Part shown: piece by piece, positions 21,806 through 33,270 of the stretch | Position numbering within the stretch: position 1 is the first letter of the stretch | Layout: every line of letters starts with the position of its first letter | From: Pilatotrama ljubarskyi | Lineage: Eukaryota > Basidiomycota > Agaricomycetes > Polyporales > Polyporaceae | DNA: 64,000 bases | Reading direction: 5' to 3' | Assembly (NCBI GenBank): GCA_022385805.1 | Contig: MU277748.1 | Coordinates: forward strand, 62,001 to 126,000 | Made by a program: the position numbers and the translations under genes | Notes under the pieces: model-generated | Databases searched by the model: none | What the model was told of the DNA's origin: nothing | The model's input: only the letters and a program-made list of their open reading frames with translations

Positions 21806-23401
21806 ATGGTAGTGAACACATTACAACCTACGATGACGACTCATCGCGTTGGACTCGGCAACAGAGCTACCGGTAGAGCGTTCGACTCCAGCTTCACGCC
21901 TTGCGGTCAGCGCTGCCTTACTCAGGCCGTCGCTGATGCGGATTGTGGCTCGTACGTGTTCCCCCTATTTGACGGTCGTTCGGGATATAAGGGTGTTGTG
22001 GGTTAACATGCACCTTGTCACAGCTTGAGCGACACGCAGTGCTTATGCGAGAACGACAACGTGAACGAGGAGGTCTTTGACTGTATCGCCAACTCGTGTT
22101 CCGACCAGGACTTCGACGCGTTCGGGGACGCTTTAGACAACTGCGACGAGGAGAGTTGTGAGTGGAACTTGAATGTTTCCCCCTTTCAAAGCGTTCTCAC
22201 CTAATGATTGACTGTCTCTCTTGTAGCATTGCCGCATACCTCTACTTCGCACCTGGACATCAAGACCACGCTCAGTTTCACGTCCACCACTCTGGTACCG
22301 ACTTCGTCCCAGCCCCCGGAGACGTCTATTGGAAGCTCCGGTTCGCCTACGAGTGCTCCGGAACGGTCGACGAGCGTCCCGGCACCGCCTCCACCGAACA
22401 CGACAAGGACTACCAGCAGTACATCGCAGACCGTGGCTGAGAATCCCTCGGCAGCTCAGACGACACCAGGGGCAACGACCGTTATTCCGGATCCTTCATC
22501 ATCCTCGGCAGCGCTCTCGTTCTTGTCCTTCAGCGCTCGACGTACCACAACGTTCCCGTCATCTCCGGTAGGGCCTTCTACTGGATCATCCTCATCCTCC
22601 GGCACGCCGTCGACAACCGCGCAAGAGACTCAGACGGCCATGCAGTCCCATGGACCCTCGTCTACCACTGTGAGATCCCTCTCGGTCGCTCTAGGGAGCA
22701 TCGTCTTGCTTGTCCTCATTGCGCTGCTGGTACTCTGGCTCCGTTGCCGTCGCCGTCGCAGGCGAGCCCAGCAGCTAGGTCGCCCCTTGATGCCTCCGCG
22801 AGAGGTTTATGAAGACGACGGTGGCTGGCCAAATAGCGAGGAAGGGAAGATGACGGACCGGATCTCTATCCAGGCTCCCACGAGTCCTGGGCGCAGGGCT
22901 TTGGCCTTGGTACCGAATCGCCTGTCGACCTCTCCCGGCGCGGAGACGACAATTCCTGTGATATCAGCCCCTCCTAGCACGGTGACACTTTGCCCCTCTG
23001 AGAGCGCACCGAGCACCCCGCAGCCCATCGACGCGTACTCTTCGGGAGCGCTGCTGGATAGTGGCGGAGCTGAACGCTTAGCGTCCGATGACGGTCCTGT
23101 CGTCCAGCCTGGGGAACAAGCAGCTTCAAGCTCACCTGCGAATGAGGACGAGAAATACACGCACGTGGCCGGACCTGAACCTCAAGAGGAGCTCTGTGCC
23201 GATACCCATACGTCTGCCAGCGCATCGCCGCTCGCAGGTTCGGATACCGTATCCTTTCAGCCTTTGGAGACACCGCAATTCGTGGCCGTGCTGATGGATT
23301 TGAGGGCGACAACGGACATGGATCAGCCGCCGCCATACCTACCCCGTCCACCACACGTACGCCTGGATGTGCCCCACGAGGAGCGGGCTATCGAACGGTG
23401 A
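21806..23401 (+). CDS. CFEM-domain single-pass membrane protein with PPPY tail
   Basis: Exons 21806-21951, 22024-22157 and 22227-23401 (484 residues from the ATG at 21806). The CFEM domain keeps all eight cysteines: TPC, GQRC, DADC, TQCLC, FDC, NSC and DNC. It is followed by a Ser/Thr/Pro stalk, a transmembrane helix at about residues 244-266 and a basic stop-transfer run of Arg. The cytoplasmic tail of about 215 residues ends near MDQPPPYLPRPPH, a P-P-P-Y motif. No signal peptide is visible at the chosen start, so an upstream exon was probably missed. CFEM domains in fungi bind haem/iron or act as cell-surface sensors or effectors; which applies here is unknown. Confidence 0.72.
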
Positions 23402-24863
23402 CTGGATGCGTCAGTTCAAGGACAGTTACCCGCTCTACACACCTGTGACGGACAGCCCGGCTACGGACATTCGTTTCTCTCGTCGGAGGGTCTTTTGAAT
23501 ATGAAAATGAGTATCTGCACTAGGGCCTGGTGAATATGCTGTCAACCGTGTGTCACGTTCCGTAAGACGTACGCGTGCTCGACTCTGATCGTCTGGCCTC
23601 TCTAGAGTCTACATTGTCGAAGGCGGGCGGACCAGGGCTGAAGCTGAAGGGCTGCTCTCGGGCGAGCCAAGCATAAGCTGTCGATCCGACTGTTGAGCAC
23701 TCAGTGCTAATCAAGCAATAAGAAATCCACCCAGAAGGTGTTGAACTTGCGCTTGACTGCGTATACACGTCGGACTCGGATACCTACTGTATGCTACAGC
23801 GATTATGCACCGAGTCGCAGGCGGAGTCCGCCCTGATAATTCGTTGTGCTTGCACGCCAGGGGAGACTACCTGCCACGTGGTGTGGAGTTCCCACGCCTC
23901 CCTCCTTCGAGTCGGTCGCTCGACAGCCTCCGAGTGTTTCCTCGACATCTCTCCGGCCTCACCTTCGAGCCCTCGTCTCTCTGAGCTTGACACAGGTCTC
24001 TTGCATAGCTGGTCATGCTCTCTGTCCACACTCATGCGATCTCCTGGCTCCTGTAGCACTCCGGAAAGCTGAGTTGACTCGCTTCGCGCTCAATACATGT
24101 TTATGGTCCACTGTAATGTACCTCCTCTTCGTCCCCCGTCTGCCTTCACGAGCATCCTCAAGTCCCGGGCTTGAGGCTCTATCACACGATATTCTCATCA
24201 TGCTTCTCGTTTGAGCCTCGAGACATGCTCTTTCTGGCGACGTCTCCTCGGCGGCAGCAGTGGAGGGACGACTCTGGCTGCAGCCTCGGGTCGGCAGGTA
24301 CGTTGTGATCGTGTGCATATGGCAAGTGGCGACGTCTATATTCTCTCTAGGATGGGAGATGCTGCCGGAGTGGTTAGTATCGAGTTCGCAAGGCGGCTTT
24401 CTGTGCGAACCTCCTCCGAAGTTGCCGATGGCTTTTGCACTAGCACAACAGATCACTGCACAGTTCTGCGGTGTCGGACTCATCGTCTCAGAGGATGCGG
24501 GTATCGGATTCGGATAGTCCAAGGCACCGTCAGCACTCACAATAACTCTGAATGCTTCTATTGTCTGCGGCGTGCTCACCCTCACTTGGAAGTCTGTCGT
24601 GTCGCTGGCGTGCATCTCTGCGTTCTGGATCGCTTGGCCTCAGGCGCTCCCAGACTCAGCAATCCTGGACTTCTCCTCATACGTCGTAACTATCTTCTCA
24701 GGTACGTCCAAAGATGAAGGCAAGCGGGGAGCCCAAGCACATGTGCTCGACATCTGCACAACCTCTCCAGCATGCGAATATGATGTGAGCGCTTCGCATT
24801 CTGGCTATCTATCGGTCTGATACGGCCTGAATAGCCAGCATCACGTCCCGCGCGACGGCCTCG
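23402..24863. other. Gene-poor stretch with decayed-looking frames
   Basis: No convincing gene. A minus-strand frame from the ATG at 24615 to 24013 (200 residues) contains SPTPQNCAVICCASAKAIGN, which faintly resembles the start of a CFEM domain, but the remaining cysteine pattern is absent. Several plus-strand frames with hydrophobic stretches overlap it. Possibly a dead cluster member. Confidence 0.25.
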
Positions 24864-25361
24864 ATGCCTGTGCTGCTTTGTAGCATAGCGCCGCTGACGA
24901 CCCTTGCTCTGACCTTTTGTGTCGCCATAACCGTGCTGCAGCTGTTCGTCCTGGAGACGACGGCGTTGGAAACTCGTTGTGTTCATCGAGGACGTTGCCT
25001 CTCACGCAGAGCATATCTGCGAAGCACAGATGCGAGTCGAGTATGGTACGGGGTTTCTGTCATATGCGGTCAATCTGTTAGTACCTGGAGCGGCCGGTCG
25101 CAAGTATGTATGTCATCCGTTAATCGCGAGATCCTTCTGAACCGACTGTTCCGGATGGCGGTGATAGCTACGCGAGCGCCCTGCAATCCACCCTTCCATG
25201 GGCTTTATGGGGGTCAGAAGCACTGTCCACGGCCGTGCGACAGCCTCATCTGTGAAGCCGTCACCGAGGTCAGTTCGCGATACAGTCAGTGTATACTCTG
25301 TCTTCGTGCACCACGGCTCGCACACACTATGCGCCCGGTACATGGCGAAAAGTACCACTAA
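24864..25361 (+). CDS. Doubtful 165-codon frame with signal-like N-terminus
   Basis: The ATG at 24864 opens a frame beginning MPVLLCSIAPLTTLALTF followed by more hydrophobic residues, resembling a signal peptide or anchor. The rest is Cys- and Arg-rich (10 or more Cys) without a pattern I recognise; SQVCMSSVNREILL weakly recalls the middle of a CFEM domain. Composition and position suggest either a small secreted protein or the remains of a cluster gene. No introns needed. Confidence 0.22.
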   Translation: MPVLLCSIAPLTTLALTFCVAITVLQLFVLETTALETRCVHRGRCLSRRAYLRSTDASRVWYGVSVICGQSVSTWSGRSQVCMSSVNREILLNRLFRMAVIATRAPCNPPFHGLYGGQKHCPRPCDSLICEAVTEVSSRYSQCILCLRAPRLAHTMRPVHGEKYH

Positions 25362-25365
25362 ATTC

Positions 25366-26604
25366 CTGGGGGTCAAAATGGTGATTTTACCCGAGTCAAT
25401 GGCATGTAATCACCCGTTCGGAACTATTGGCGCCGGCGTATCTTCACTGCCTTCGCCGGTGACATAAACAGTGATTTTGAGCCTTATTTTGCCGGAATTC
25501 ACCACCTGGGTTGAGTGGTACAAACATAGTGACTATCCACCATTTTCTGATCAATTTCTGCTGGTGCACAGGAAGCAGTGATTCTTGCTCATTCATTGTA
25601 ATATTCACCACACAGTAACATGGTACTTTCAACTCGGCTTTATTATAGTTACTATGACATAGCACAGATGTAGCTAGGCACAACACCACTAAGGGTTGGA
25701 GGCTATGGCGGTGGCCGGGGATGAGCAAAGTAGGCAGAGCTGCCGATGAAGCGATGAAGGCCGAGGGGTATGTTTGCACAGGTAAGCATACATGACAGGC
25801 CTAGCACACAATGCAGAGAACAAGCGCAAGGTGGCAGACAAGAACTTCAGGAGGGCATCAGTGAAGCACAGGCAAGAGCTGAAGCAGGCATAGAATCATT
25901 CCGAGCATGCTGAGACGACGAGGAAGCGCTGACGAGAGATTGCGGAGACGAATTAGCATGGGAGCCGGGAGGAGAGCCAGAGAGGCAACACAATCTTGCA
26001 TAATGAGACGGCCAGCACGCTCGGTCTTCCAAGAGGTACCCAAGAGACAAGACGATCGCGACCAAGAGGGGGCTAAGGCGCGCATAGGATGGCTTCGACA
26101 GTGGGCACGGAAAGAAGCAGGTGCTGCCATAAGGATCCAGGACCGAGGGAGCCGCCGTGAGCAGGAACGAGCGCCCAGAACATACAAAAGTCCAGCGAGC
26201 ACCGTACCAATTGCCAATATCCACAGTACGTACCATAGCGCAGCAGCGAGTACGGACGAATGTCTCGGGACGGGAGCGAGCACCACAGTTGAGCTCAGAT
26301 AATCGCGAGGAGCTTGAGTGACATGTAGAGCCGTGCCTGTGCTAGGAGCCAAGATACAGAGAACCAGACCTGTCCGACGAGGATGGGAACGGCTGAGTGA
26401 CTGCGACGAACGTTGACGTCGGCGAAGAAAACGTCAAGTCAGGACGCGGTCACCAGGCAAGCCTCCGTTGCTGCTATTTGGGCATGTTTGGTTTGAAGGC
26501 CGAGTTACTCGGGCGCTACAGCGTGTCGGAACCTCGGTGTTTATCACCACTTATTGCATTGATCTACGTTTGGTTATTTTCACTACAAAAATCCACACCC
26601 CCAG
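25366..26604. repeat. AT-richer block with CTGGGGGT-type ends, possible old transposon
   Basis: This block is visibly richer in A/T than its surroundings. Its left edge begins CCTGGGGGTCAAAATGG and its right edge, reversed, reads CTGGGGGTGTGGATTTTT, a short imperfect inverted similarity. No clear target duplication. Frames inside it (for example a Lys/Arg-rich plus-strand frame at 25907-26302) look like decayed coding sequence, but no transposase motif can be named. Confidence 0.25.
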
Positions 26605-26880
26605 TTAACCCCCACTTTGTATGGTGATCGGCGCTTTCCACCAGATAAGGTCGTAGCGCCCACCACTTCCGAGGCGCACAGTGACAGTTCGCTTCTGCGG
26701 TTCGAGATCTCTCAATGTCGCTACGCCATCTCGACCATCCCCATTGTTCGCGTCCGCAAGGCGCCTTTCGTCGGGGTGAAGCCGCAATGGTAATCACCGT
26801 CCGTCCTTAGGACGTTGCCTCTCCTAGATGCGGACGCCGTGGCTCCGCCACGTCAGCCTTCGATTGCGCCGAATTTGTAG
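26605..26880. other. Spacer
   Basis: Between the AT-richer block and the tail relic; no supportable feature. Confidence 0.3.
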
Positions 26881-26889
26881 CCATGACCT

Positions 26890-27318
26890 TATTGGTGGTA
26901 TTTGAGAGCAAGTACCAACATTGATCGACGTCCGGAGCGAACTCCGGCGCATCTCAGATACGAGCCGCAGACTCTGCAAGCAACACCGTCGTCTCGGACG
27001 TTGCACCTGTGCACAGCCAATTATCAGCAGCAGATGGTCTTCTGTCACCGACATCCGGAACAGATCGTCCCCTAGACTCACCACATGAGAAGCACGCTGT
27101 TCGACGCTCGGAAAACACGCTGGAAGGCGATACTGGTCGATCAGCTTCTTGCATCTGACATTACAATCGAGACGGCAGCGCGGACTCAACGGACGAACAC
27201 CGAGCTGGGTTGGAGCCTATGGGCAGAGGACGAGGTGCATGAAGACGAGCCGCCACCGTACGAACCCCGAGCCGAACATCCGTGGTCGCTCAACGAAGCA
27301 TTATGGGAATGTCGGTAG
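26890..27318 (+). pseudogene. Tail relic of a PPxY surface protein
   Basis: One frame reads a Ser/Asp-rich stretch (SAADGLLSPTSGTDRPLDSP) like the cytoplasmic tails of the neighbours and then hits a stop. The other frame, ending at 27318, supplies EDEVHEDEPPPYEPRAEHPW, the terminal motif of the cluster. No ectodomain, membrane helix or start precedes it. This fits a 3'-terminal fragment with at least one frameshift, though a short real exon cannot be excluded. Confidence 0.45.
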
Positions 27319-27681
27319 GCACCTCGGTTGAGTCATGTCGCGGAAGTATTGACCCGCCATTGTACAGATCTGCCATTTGTTAGGACATGATACTGCTACG
27401 CATGTACAGGATCATGCAGCGCTTGGTTACATTCCCCGACTGAGGCCGAGGACGACCACGTCTTGTGGTCAGGTACAAGAAAGACAACCGTCCCCTGCAC
27501 TCGAGTGTGAATGGTCTATGATGTCCGAGTCAACGCACGACTGGCCACGGGAATGCCGCACCATAGCCTAGGCATTGGGATCGGTATATATGCATGTATA
27601 CTCTTTACTTCATGTGGAGACTCAGCCTGGCCTTCGCCCTAACCGGTGCCTCACCTCGAACAGGCTCTAGCGCCGACGATC
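27319..27681. other. Spacer upstream of the CFEM/GPI-type gene
   Basis: About 360 bases, presumably the promoter of the gene at 27682. A TATATATGCA stretch near 27583-27592 lies about 95 bases upstream of its ATG. Confidence 0.35.
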
Positions 27682-28632
27682 ATGTTTCTCGCACTTAGCC
27701 TCGTATGTGTGGCATTCCGAGTGCTCGTCGGTGCAAAGGCCGCTGCATTGACAGCGCGTATAACCGTTTCGACATGCACTCTCAACTGCATCACGAACTT
27801 CGGGATCTCGGATGGCTGTCCGGAATTGTAAGTAGCGACGGATGCGCATCTCCGCATCGTACTGACAGCTCTGTGCGTAGCACCGACTTGCGATGTGTTT
27901 GCACAAACACGTTGTTCCTCCAGGCCGCGCTCGACTGTATTCAGAGCCAATGTCCGGCCGCAGACGCGCAGGAAACCTTACAGCTCTTTGCGGACGAGTG
28001 CGGGTCCACCTCGGGTGAGTAACGCGTACCTTCTCTCACTTTCTCAGTTGAACTATCAGAAGATGTTAATGCTCTTGACAGCGCTCTCCGTGGATCCCGT
28101 CCCTATAACGAGCGACACTGGCAGTGACAGCAGCACCGCCGATACAACCTCATCTGAACAACTGATCACTTAGTCTGCGGCGGTATCATCTTCTCCCGCC
28201 CCGTCCGTCTTTTCTGCCTCGCCAACTTCGCTATGGCGGTCAAATGCACCTTCCCAGTCCCCTTCCACGTCCGGTAGGCCCACGCCCGTTTCCTCTTCTC
28301 TCTTCACTCGAGATGGCACGTCCCAGTGGGCGCCCCGTCCTTCTGGCTCAGCGAATGCAACCTCGAGTCTTTCCCACTCTCAACGGCTAGCTACAGACTC
28401 TACCCTGACGATGACCACTTCGTATGACACGACGCCGTGCGACTCGTCCGCCACCGTGACCTTCCACAGTCCCGTTTCTTCCTCGACCGTGCCAGCAGCA
28501 GCAGCGACCGCCACTTCCATGCCAAACAGAGGCGTCAGAGTGACAACGAGTGTGCTTGTTGGCAAGAGGAGCTTCCGAGCTGCGATCAGTCTCGTTTCTC
28601 TGGTGGGAGTCATGAGCTTCGTTCTGGCATGA
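27682..28632 (+). CDS. CFEM protein with in-frame TAG before a GPI-anchor-like C-terminus
   Basis: Exons 27682-27827, 27881-28014 and 28082 onward. Signal peptide MFLALSLVCVAFRVLVGAKA, then a CFEM pattern: STC, LNC, DGC, LRCVC, LDC, SQC and DEC (eight cysteines). A Ser/Thr-rich region follows, but the frame meets TAG at 28171-28173, giving 123 residues. In the same frame reading then continues without another stop to 28632 through a long Ser/Thr/Pro-rich stretch ending FRAAISLVSLVGVMSFVLA, a good GPI-anchor signal. So either the gene has a nonsense mutation (CAG to TAG is one transition), an unrecognised intron ends at this TAG, or a short secreted form is real. There is no transmembrane tail, unlike the neighbours. 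Confidence 0.6.
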
Positions 28633-29530
28633 ATCGAGGCGAGCTGTCGCATTTTCTTGCACTTTCACGAGACTTGTAGCTCGCTGTCTGTAGAATGGTG
28701 TGTGCGCTCTCATGATACCCACTTATGTATTGTATCGATGCCAGTGGCGGGTCTCTTCCTATTCTTTGATCACGGTGTAGTACATCAGACACGAGAACAC
28801 AGAATTGTGCTGGCAATTGTCCGGCTTCTCCTATCAATGTGTCCCCGTCGCGGGCGCATATACAAGTATTCTACAACCGACCAGGTTGCATCATGCACAC
28901 TATAGGCCGCTTCGCAGGTGTCAATGACTCTCGACCGAGCGTGCTCTCGGCCGACTATGCAGTGTTCCACCGGTCTCTAAAGCCGCCAGCCGTACCTCCG
29001 CGCAGCATCCGAGCAGGCCAGTTCTACACATGGGTACTCGGACGGTCCATAGGATGCACGACGCAGTGCTACTAGTAAACTCTAAGCGAATAGATGCGAC
29101 AAGAATGTCGATGCTATGAGAGCCTCTCGCGGTCGAAACAACAAGGCGGTCAACGGGGCTGACCTCGAGATCAATCTGAGGTGAATGACGGTCGCATCAT
29201 GCTCCGATTGCTTAGGCGACAACTCCGCGACTGAGAACGTAGCTCACTTTTCGCTAACCTTGGCTCATGGAAGCCCACTGTTTCATATTGACGGGGGCGA
29301 GGACGCGTAAGACGGAGGCGGCGACCATTCCAGCGAATCGTAAACGATTCACCGTGATTAGCATGCCTCTCAAATGTGAAGGCCTAGTAGTCGCACGCAC
29401 TGGTGTCAATCTCCGAGTCGAGGGCTGCTCGGAAGGGATTGCGCACGACGATCTCGGGATGATACGGCGGTGGGGGCGAGGAATGCGACGAGACGTCTAG
29501 GAGAAGCGTTCAGCGTTCCGGCCATACAGG
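28633..29530. other. Convergent spacer
   Basis: About 900 bases between two genes that end towards each other; should hold both 3' UTRs. No supportable gene or RNA. Confidence 0.4.
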
Positions 29531-30972
29531 TCAACCTACCCGAGTCTCACCGAGGTTATCCTCTTGAGTATGAGTGTCCACAAAGGGATTCTGAGATTGA
29601 AGAGGGGACCGAGCGTCCGCGGTGTAAGGCGGAGGAGCTGCTTCCTGATCAAAGTCGCGACTCTCTGCTGCTACGTACGATGCTGTCACAGCTCGAGTCA
29701 ACATCTGAGGTGCCGGGAGACATTCGAAGCTTGAACGCTCACCAATGTCAATCGCAACGCCGGGTCGGGCTGAATAGTCGTCTATGACCGTCGCCGAGTG
29801 CAGAGAGGGGCTGTCGCGTTGCGCGTCGAGCGTGCTGAAGACAGAAACGAACTGCAAAGAGTCTACACGCGAAGTCTTCCAATAAGCTCGTGCTCTCACG
29901 GGATTTGCAAGGTATTCGCTCACCTGTACCTGAATCCATGTTGCTGGCAGATTCCAGGGCCGTGAGGGATGCCCGGCCCACCGCGAGCACCGCGCTGTGC
30001 CTCTGCACCTGCACGCCCGAGCGCATTGTGTGAGATGTCGAGCGTAACCTCGCAATGCGCTTCCTGAAGAAGCAGACACCGCCTGCGGCGAGGACAGCCG
30101 CCGCGCCGCTGACTACTCCGCCGACAATTGCTGCGAGACCGTCCGCCCGAGGTTTGGGATCGAGTTGTGTGGCGTTGTATCGCCAGGCAAGCTACTGGAC
30201 GAGGAAGGGGTTCCGCCCTCTAGGCTTGGAGCGAGCGTATTTCCGGGCCAGGCCTCAGGACTTGAAGTGACCGTGCTGGACCTGATCGGACTTGAAGCGG
30301 CCGTAGCAGGGTGGGCCGGAGGCGTGTATGACGGCGGCACCAGAAATGCCATGGATACTCCAGGGCAGAAGATGAAGTCTGTTCTACCGAAGGAACTTCA
30401 TGGGATGACGCGCGGTCGGCTTCGTTGGAAGTATAGACGATGTAATCGAAGAGGATGAGGGAGCTGAATGTCTGCGACGCGAAAATCTCGATCGTGTGTT
30501 TGCCATTCCCCAGGGCGGTGTTCGTATAGACGGGGACGTTGTAAAGAATCTGCGAAGTGGTCAAGTCGGGGGCATGGGTGTATGAACCTACGTGTTCGCC
30601 GTCGATTGCGAACGCCAGGCTCGTCACCGTGGTCGTGGCGGAGACGTTGTTCGCCAGCATATTGAACACGTACACAGCAACGCCGGTAAACGTAGCCGTA
30701 ATTGCCGGGGAGGAGACGTCCGAGTGGGAGGTAGTGTCGTGCCATGTACCATCAAACACCTGGTGGATATCGACGGTATCTGGAGAGACATAGCATCCCG
30801 TGCAGCGTGATCCTTGATTCCAAAAGATGTCGCCTGAATAGACGGGAAGGGCACCCGTTAGGCTGTCTCCATGCTCGTCGTCGATAGTATGATTAATGAG
30901 GCGTCCCAGCGCAGCGTGAGAGTTGAGTGCTACGATGGAAGCGATAGCAAGGACTGCACACGATCGCGGCAT
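29531..30972 (-). CDS. Secreted beta-rich ectodomain, single-pass membrane protein with PPPY tail
   Basis: Minus-strand exons 30972-30388, 30191-29924 and 29862-29531 give 394 residues. The signal peptide MPRSCAVLAIASIVALNSHA is followed by an ectodomain with the signature RLINHTIDDEHGDSLTGALP, QGSRCTGCYV, FDGTWHDTTSH, FTGVAVYVFNML and LILFDYIVYTS. This module recurs in many uncharacterised basidiomycete membrane proteins and looks like a jelly-roll/galactose-binding-like fold (inference). The transmembrane helix is at about residues 212-237, followed by FRKR. The tail carries QEAAPPPYTADARSP. The first intron is about 196 bases with a weak acceptor (CCAGTAG), so the stalk between ectodomain and membrane may be longer than modelled. 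Confidence 0.7.
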
Positions 30973-31938
30973 TACCAGGTTCAGGACAGGCAGCGGACAA
31001 GTGGCACGGTGGGAAGACGGTATGTTCACCTATACTCAGGCTGTAAGCTCCGTAGTAGTATACAGAGTAGGAGCTATTGGGAGGTCAGCCCCCCGTTATG
31101 CGGCTCAGTTGCTCACCACCGCACGAAAGGCGCATCACGTAGTCCGACGAAGACTGGTGGCACTCCGAGGCGCAGACGCGATGAGAACCAGGGAGCAACA
31201 TGGGTACGGAGAAGTTCCCGGTAGCAGCATGGCAAGACAGGGCTCAGCTCGCGGGTGCTGAACATTGAGGAAGAAGAGACGGACGACGATGGTGGTGATG
31301 GGAGGCAAAGGAGGTAGAGAGCGCCCACCATCCGCGCGAGACATGTCTGTAAACGCTCAGATGAGCACGCTGGTGCGAGTACAGCCCTGTCAGTGTCTGC
31401 GTGCAGGCTCAGTCGCCTTCTTCCGCTCACATCATCCAATCATGCCATAGTACCAGTGCTTTATGGCAGATACAGATGTTTCCGCGCGAGAGATGCACGG
31501 CAACCCAAGTCAACGATCTAGTTGCGAGCGCGACCACGTGATCGTACCCCCGGAGAGACGACATACTACTGTACTCGTGGTGCCACAGCACCGCACTACC
31601 TACACCGATACTACTTGCACCGTTCGCCGAACCTACTACTGCTATTCCAAATCACTCGTGATGCTGACATGGCCCAACCGGCCGGCTCCTTCATAGCATG
31701 GCCCAACGATTGTTCGTCGTGTTGTGATCGGGCTGCAAGAGTCGAAGTCGAGACTGAGTAACGCTGACGCGCTCTTGAAAAGTCGCAGATTCGCAATCTG
31801 CAAGGACAACAATGCTGTATCATTGGTTTGCTTTGTCAGTGAGTGTACAGCACAGTAGAAGTGTGAGTACTGCGTCCTACACACATGATGATGGCAAGAA
31901 CACATTTCCAGGTGTATGGCCGACATCTCCTGGAGCCA
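30973..31938. other. Spacer in the surface-protein cluster
   Basis: About 970 bases between the start of one minus-strand gene and the end of the next. Short frames only; presumably the promoter of the gene to the left. Confidence 0.4.
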
Positions 31939-33270
31939 CTACGCCTCGGGGACCCGCGGCTCGTACGCAGGCAAAGGCTCAAAATGATGATCATACTCGG
32001 ACCCCTCTTCCGCCCCTCGAGACCGCCCTCCGACCATCATCCCAAGTACACGCTGCGCTATGGCTACCGGGAGTCTGAGCAGTACGGTGTTCGACTCCTC
32101 TGCAAGAGAATGTGGCGCCGGCTCCAGTGCAGGACCCTGTGAATGCGAAAATGGCTCAGGAGTCGGTCCTAATACACCTTCGGGTGGACCGCGAGCACGA
32201 GACCTAGAGCGCTTTGTGGGCGTCCCTGGACGGGTTGGCAGAACCTCGTTGTGGGGAGCAGTCACGGTCGTACTCCCATATTGAGCGCCCTCGCTCTCGT
32301 CTTCCGTAGTCGGGTTCGATGGCGCCGGGTATGGTGGCGCGTGTGTAATGACGATCGTCGACGTGAACGAGGTAGGACGGATTGCATCAGGTGGCGGAGA
32401 CTCGGAAAGGCCGCCGGGCCCTCGCGGTTTCTCCTCGCAAGAGAGGTGGCTAGCCCACGCGTCCGCGGGTCCTCCACCGTCATACCCGAGGGACATAGGT
32501 CGGGGCGTGATCGAGCGTCTCTCTCGGCGCCGCCTGAAACACCAGAACGCGACGGCAAGCGTCGCTGCGATAAGGCCCAGACCGAGAGACAGGGAGACGC
32601 CTTCAATCGGCCGGAAGAACCAGCGTTGTCTGGGTTAGAAGTAGGAGTATTGATGCCGGACGAATGTGAGGATGTGGGGTTGGCTATCCTGCGTGTCGTG
32701 GAGGACACGGCATGTGAGGTTGTAGATGCCAGGCTGACCGTCGTCGTACTCGAAGATGAGACGTGGATCGTCGTCGTGGCCGAAGACGAGGGGTTGTGCG
32801 GAAATATAGAGATCACAGGGTCGAGGAAGATGCCCTGCAGACAGTCGGGCGCGGGTCAGAAAGATGGGCTGAGCCGAATACGGAAGTGATTCACGCACCA
32901 CGCCGTCGCAGGCACTGAGAGCGCTCGACTCCGATTGGTCGTAGTCCTGTTCGTCACAGAGCTTTGAGAAGCAGGTGATCATGTCGTTCACGCCCCAGCT
33001 CGTGCAGAGGCACTTGATGTCGGTCGCGTTGCACACGCCATAGTCGAGCGCTGCGACGCAGGCATGGGCGCAGTCTGGCACCTGGAAGATCAGTCTGAGG
33101 ATCGATCGGCCATTACGCGCAGAAGCCTGAAAGGGAGACGTACCAGGATACTGTCCAGGGAAGTCCGGAAGATTGACCTCGGCAGCGAGGACGTCGGGAG
33201 TGGTCGAGGCTGGCATGAGCGCAGTCACCAGAGCTAGCACGGAAGAGCGAGGACTTCAGCGCGTAGCCAT
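31939..33270 (-). pseudogene. CFEM membrane protein with LPAYEP tail, two lesions
   Basis: Exons run 33270-33144, 33074-32899 and 32834-31939 on the minus strand. ATG at 33270 is followed by MATR, an in-frame TGA (33256-33258), then the signal-like SSVLALVTALMPASTT. The CFEM domain is complete: PDC, HAC, GVC, IKCLC, ITC, KLC and SAC. The Ser/Thr stalk runs in one frame to about 32625, while the transmembrane helix (GLGLIAATLAVAFWCF) and tail sit one frame over, with no convincing splice between. The tail has LRLPVAIAQRVLGMMVG and FEPLPAYEPRVPEA. Either the gene is decayed (nonsense plus frameshift) or the model misses a start exon and a small intron. Confidence 0.6.

Noticed and set aside
25907..26302. 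Arg/Glu-rich plus-strand frame suggesting a transposase end
   Set aside because: No catalytic motif or conserved block could be identified; described only as part of an AT-richer block.
27085..27318. Independent small gene ending in PPPYEP
   Set aside because: No signal, helix or upstream exon; better explained as the broken 3' tail of a cluster gene.
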